Assembly (NCBI GenBank): GCA_942159475.1
Contig: OW804100.1
Span: 10,786,646 to 10,850,645, forward strand
Length of the DNA stretch: 64,000 nucleotides
From: Sthenelais limicola
Lineage: Eukaryota; Annelida; Polychaeta; Phyllodocida; Sigalionidae
Direction: 5' to 3'
A program made the position numbers and the translations under genes. The stretch's first letter is position 1, and the number at the start of each line of letters is the position of its first letter. Shown here piece by piece: positions 59,721 through 64,000 of the stretch. Under the pieces are notes generated by a model. It was not told the origin of the DNA. It did not search any database and saw nothing but the letters and a program-made list of their open reading frames with translations.

Positions 59721-59752
59721 GTTTGTTTTTTTATCTTTCTTAATAGGTGAGT
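59721..59752 (+). other. Recursive-splice (ratchet) site RS4
   Basis: A T-rich tract GTTTGTTTTTTTATCTTTCTT (59721-59741) leads to AATAG at 59746, followed directly by GTGAGT (59747-59752). It is only 173 nt after RS3. The intervening 59574-59746 could be a cryptic exon using the RS3 acceptor and RS4 donor; the frames I followed contain stops. Confidence 0.5.
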
Positions 59753-61620
59753 ATATTTTCAAATACGTGTCAAGCAGTTTATGATATCCCCTATCTACCA
59801 ATAATAGATAGGAGATAGAAGGAGACCTCTTCCTTCTGCATGAGCTCTAAATCATGTTTTTATCCTCACCCTCGTCTCATGTGACATATTTTATTATGGT
59901 TCTTTATGGCGGCGTTAACGATTAAGCTTGTTTGTGGGCGAGTGGGCTATATCGATTTATTTTTCTAACTTTTAGACGTAGGACGTAGTTTAATGTGATT
60001 TGGTGAGAGAATATGAGATGATGGACAGAGTATTAGCAGGCAATATGTAGCCATTATAAGACAAGATTAGTTTGCAATAATACTTGGTTTCTCAGGAAGT
60101 GAGATTGTTAATTGAAATGTTGTCAGAATATCTTGGAGGACAATTTTTGCACTCAACACGTTAATCCTTTCGGTGTCACTTAGAAAGTTGTATTTATTGA
60201 TAAAAAATGAAGTGCAAAATGACCCTGTCAGTTAAGGTAAAATAAATGTAATAAACGAGATACAAAGAGAAACGTGGCTGACAGAAAGTGTCAGCCTTGC
60301 CAATCATGTAAGAGATGACATTACTTGCCCGCCACAACTTTATTATGCTCATTATCGGCCCATAGCGCGTAGATTTATAGTCCATAAACATGGATGATGA
60401 AGAATAATGTTTTTAAAGCTGCTAACGTTTTAAGGCGTCTCTATTTATGGGATGTGATAGCCAGATGTCCAGTTAATTCATTGATCTCTTATTGCCAATA
60501 AAATTCACTTTGGCTTGACATAAGTGTTATCCAGTAGTGTGGGTGGAGGATTGGCAACTTCTTGCCAATGAACACAGGTCTAGAGCACAGAATTTTGATA
60601 ATGGAATTTCATTTTCTAAATTTAATGTGCTCTAATGACTTGTGACTAATGAGCTTCACTAATGCTGGGTGGCATATGCCAAAAAAACAATTATTTTTAA
60701 TATAAAAAAATATCAAATGTTCCGCCAACAATATTTTTTTTAATATATGAAAAAATATTAAATGTTCTAATATCAAATGTTCTCTCTATACCTTTCTATA
60801 TGGCTATCTATCAGCAGTCCGCCTCCCCATCTCTTCCTATATTGTATATCTATAACCTCGCCTCTAGACTGACTAACCTTGTTATTCCATCTGCAAGGAA
60901 TGGAACAAAGACAGTCTAATTGAATTATCTCAATTCCTACTCCTCTCCTGTGGAAACACCCGTCTCCTCTTCTTTTTCAGGAGTTGAGTTGAAAGAAAGA
61001 AAAGTTCATTGAGTGACGCCAAATACAATTGCCAAAAATTGAAACTAAACAAGCCTGAACAACAGAAGATAATGGTGAGATAAACGAGAGGGTGGTTACT
61101 CAGAGCGATTCAATCTCCGGGCCTTTTTCCATTTGTTCTGAATTCCAGTTACATTAACGGCCTGTCGAATTTGTTACCAACATTTATAAACAGTGTTCCT
61201 ATTACCAAAACCTACAGTAAGGACATCAAATTACAATTGTTGTCTAAACAATTGCTTATTGTATGGCTTTTTCAATCATGTCAGTCCAGTTGCTCTGTTC
61301 TCTGGATATTTACATTAATAAACTGTCTAAATTTACATTTCTGCCCTGCGATTATTGGATGAGTGGAATTTCCTCTCTGGCGTCGTTGCCCTGTGAGACC
61401 AATTGTGGCACTCGGTCGGTGAATACATGGTGATGCTTCTCTACTCTAGGTCCCTTTTAATGGGAATTTCATGTTTTATTGGGCCCATATTTGATTGCTC
61501 TGCCAATAATACGGTTGAAGACTTATATCATTGGTGGCAGTCCGAGCACCAGTGCCATTAAAGGTCATCAGCTCGTCATAAAGAGGTCATCCAAAGTGGC
61601 CATAGTCATTTAGCGTCAGG
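59753..61620. other. Intron with AT repeats and a lone strong acceptor
   Basis: 60707-60783 carries three copies of AATATYAAATGTTC among A/T runs. At 60980 an excellent C/T tract ends in TTTTTCAG, followed by a purine-rich GAGTTGAGTTGAAAGAAAG that resembles a splicing enhancer. The only open frame stops after nine codons and no donor is visible, so it could be a small terminal exon or a decoy. Confidence 0.4.
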
Positions 61621-61676
61621 TCCTCTGCCGTCCTATACTACTGGTCAGTCCTCTGCCGCCCTATACTACTGGTCAG
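61621..61676 (+). repeat. 28 bp tandem duplication
   Basis: 61621-61648 and 61649-61676 are adjacent and differ at one base (T against C in CTGCCGTCC). Recent slippage or duplication. Confidence 0.9.
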
Positions 61677-63685
61677 TCGTCACCACATTCCCACTTCTAG
61701 GTGGAACGCCGGAGTTGGCATGGTAACAGGCCCTCCACACCAGTCACGTTCAGGCGGATCTCTCACGTCTAGAAGCCCATGTCCCATCGGTCTGGGAGAC
61801 TTAATTCTATCTATGATATTTAATTCACTTTATTCACTGCCCACTATTTGGTGTACTTGTTTTATCTCCCTTTTAATTAAAAAGAAATCCTGTTCCCCCT
61901 GCATATCTCCCTGGTATGTATTTATGAAAAACATGCACGTGAGCCCATTACCGATGTGATACAATTTCAAAGAAATCCTCCACCAGATTCTAACATGAAC
62001 ATATATAGTATATATTCATAGGTCGAACTCTACATATATAGTTGGACTTTCTACAATGAAAAGTAAATTGTCATAGATGGTGCCGAGGACCTAAGGACAA
62101 CTGATTTATAGAAATTTAACCAAGGCCAAGCCCACGTCCACTACAGGTCACACACGCCACCAGGGGTCGGGGTGCTCGGACAGGAGAAGGTGAGATCAAG
62201 GTCAAGGTCACCTTGAAGGTGATGAATGACTTCATCAAAAGGGTCACGTGACATGGCCTGGGGGATCCCTGGAAGGGAAAGGCTTTTGTTGGGGGCATGT
62301 CTTTTGTGTCTGCGGAGAGGCAGCTAGGCATGTAGGGGATGGGCTGGGGGCCGAGGCACTAATGGAGAAAGGTTTTTGAGCAAGTGGCAGAGGGGAAAGC
62401 CTCGTCCAGCGTTGCCAGGATATTGGGGGTAATTATGTAAACGTCGGGTAATAGGGACGGCGGTGTCACATTGTCATAAATAAGATCTGGCCCAGAGATG
62501 GTCGACAACAAAATCCATCCATTCATACTATTCCATATCAACACAATTTCTTGCCACGAGGCTTTATGACATTACCCTCGACTCTGCGCCCTAAATTCGA
62601 TTTATGAACCTTGTACCCGATCTAGATGCCTTGCCTTAAATTAGGGCGAAATGAAGGAGTACTTCTCCGCTCGGGGCTGGATTTATGAGATACTGGAAAG
62701 ACAGAAATGCAGAAGGTCTTGCCTATTTCCCATAACTTTGGTGCTTGTGAAGAGAAAATTGCTTTCTCTTGTACAGCCTTCGGAACCAACCAAAGAGGGA
62801 AAAAAGATGAAATGTGCTGTCATTTGAAGGACAAAGAGGTTAGAAAGGCACTGTTTCAATTGTTTGAAACCCTATAGCTATTCAACTACGATATCAGAAT
62901 GTCCTCCGAGCGAAATAATCTGTCTTTAGCTGCGGACACTTCTAATGGAATTCACACCAGATTACATTCATCAAATCAGGGATTCTCCATTTAGAAAGAG
63001 GAAAATCTCCAAGCGATTTCGAGATGACAATTCTGTTAATATGGGATTATTTTCGTTTGGCTGGAATTAATTGAATTTCATTAAAGTTGAGAGATAGAAG
63101 AATGCACTGGGGGCGACAGGTTACTTGGCGACTGCCACGACTACTGAGCTTTTGAAAATGTACTCAACTCAATTGATTTGTAGCTATAGAGTTAACTAAA
63201 TTACCTTGGTCAACAATATGCAGGTATTGTATGGAATTTCATTTAATATCACATTTTTAGTTCTATATTCCATGATCTAAATTTAAATCATCTAGTATTT
63301 CCTATGCCAGATGGATATATCTTGTTTGACATGGATTGGTTCATATTCTACTTGAGAGATATGATGGGAAGGTACAGAGCTATACCCCCTTGCCTAGACC
63401 TATAAGCTTCATCGCCCATCCGCCACACAATCCATAAAAGCTGGCCAGTTCTGCTGGGCGCGCGTTTCCGGGGCCAATATTTGTGTATGTTAGATTAATC
63501 ATGGGTGGAATTTCCCTGAAGATGTGGCTGTGCGCCACATCATGAACGCCAGATGCATGATTAGTCAGTTGAGGCAGAAAGGCCAAGTCAAAATTGTTCC
63601 TCACTCATTGCAAACGCAGCGTACTTGAGCTATACCCGATATCGTTTCATACTAGTATGCAACACAAGTTCTATATTGCTGCAGT
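61677..63685. other. Intron, nuclear-receptor-type site cluster
   Basis: No exon seen. A G-rich stretch (62140-62360) contains overlapping TCAAGGTCA sites and a CTCF-like GCCACCAGGGG near 62149. Confidence 0.45.
62196..62216 (+). promoter_or_regulatory. Overlapping NR5A/ESRR-type sites
   Basis: TCAAGGTCA occurs at 62196-62204 and again at 62202-62210, and an inverted ACCTTGA follows (62210-62216). These match the extended half site bound by monomeric nuclear receptors of the NR5A and ESRR groups. Overlap of the two copies means both cannot be filled at once. Confidence 0.4.
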
Positions 63686-63930
63686 ATATGGGTCAGATTT
63701 TCAGAAAATGTACAATTCACCTTCACCAATCCTCTCAAATAGCCCACATTTACGACACAAATCAGTTTCAAAATGCAGTTTAACATAACGGAACTGCTAC
63801 TTTAAATCAATGCGATACCAAATATACTCAGATATATCCCAAATTTAGCATTTTTTAGCAGAATTTAGCGGAAATTACTAAATATGTTGAGCTGCCAATT
63901 CTACATTTTCTGAAAATCTGACCCACATAT
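63686..63930. mobile_element. Foldback / MITE-like element
   Basis: Inverted arms at 63686-63718 and 63896-63930 share a perfect 23 nt core (63690-63712 against 63902-63924), starting GGGTCAGATTTTCAG on the left. About 180 bp of AT-rich DNA with repeated TTTAGC motifs lies between. No ORF. This is the structure of a small nonautonomous DNA element or snapback repeat. Target-site duplications could not be identified. Confidence 0.6.
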
Positions 63931-64000
63931 GCTTTATTTCCCTTATACGAAGCTGCTAAATATAGTCCACAAGTGCAGGAACGCCCTATATGTCGAGGTT

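Larger units (their letters stand above)
1..64000 (+). other. Partial long-intron gene, + strand
   Basis: One transcription unit reading left to right probably covers most or all of the window. The support is a well-formed internal exon at 8885-9076, several weaker exon candidates on the same strand, and four recursive-splice signals (about 702, 39364, 59573, 59746), all on the + strand. The exact string AGGTRAGT occurs on the + strand at 701, 9075, 39363 and 59745. On the - strand I found it once (35127-35134), where the sequence before it is purine-rich rather than a pyrimidine tract. Neither the first nor the last exon is visible, so promoter, start codon and stop codon are assumed to lie outside. 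Whether all candidates belong to one gene is inference. Confidence 0.55.

Overview
The window looks like part of a metazoan nuclear genome. There are no dense bacterial-style ORFs. The background is AT-rich and CpG-poor, with two CpG-richer blocks, GT-AG splice signals, minisatellites and decayed mobile elements. The species cannot be named from the sequence; an invertebrate bilaterian or basal chordate is a guess based on the retrotransposon-like tails and long, ordinary-looking introns.

Nearly all of the 64 kb is best read as the long introns of one gene transcribed left to right. One internal exon is well supported (8885-9076, phase 0 at both ends, 64 codons, rich in Pro and Gln). Its acidic-Leu-Pro motif is of the kind bound by Ena/VASP EVH1 domains, and the local pattern resembles the N-terminal region of zyxin/LPP-type proteins; that family assignment is only a hypothesis. 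Weaker exon candidates on the same strand lie at 19772-19846, 28618-28684, 34113-34154 (42 nt microexon), 39527-39660 and 55161-55172 (12 nt microexon).

The most striking feature is a set of zero-length-exon, or recursive-splice, signals on the + strand at about 702, 39364, 59573 and 59746. In each, a pyrimidine tract ending in CAG or TAG is followed at once by GTAAGT, GTGAGT or GTAAGA. I found none of this quality on the - strand. They suggest very long introns removed in steps, and they agree in direction with the exons.

Region by region: 1-8884 is intron with one ratchet site, a homopurine tract at 4063-4129, a possible endonuclease relic near 4782, and an AT-rich block bounded by direct repeats (6095-6800). 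9077-34112 is intron with a partial tandem duplication (10870-11312), a GC-rich block (16478-16990) and motif-rich stretches. 34155-45170 is intron with a second ratchet site and a distant piece of the 11 kb repeat. 45170-47330 is a different kind of DNA: a CpG-rich block with ETS, E-box, NRF1, CRE and YY1-like motifs, a 12 bp minisatellite and shuffled duplications, ending in a LINE-like 3' tail. 47331-64000 is intron with a 35/40 bp minisatellite, a second LINE tail in the opposite orientation, X-box (RFX) palindromes, paired CTCF-like sites, a 25 bp tandem repeat, two ratchet sites 173 bp apart and a foldback element at the right edge.

No tRNA, rRNA, CRISPR array or intact transposon was found. 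The remaining ORFs are of lengths expected by chance, or are created by tandem repeats.
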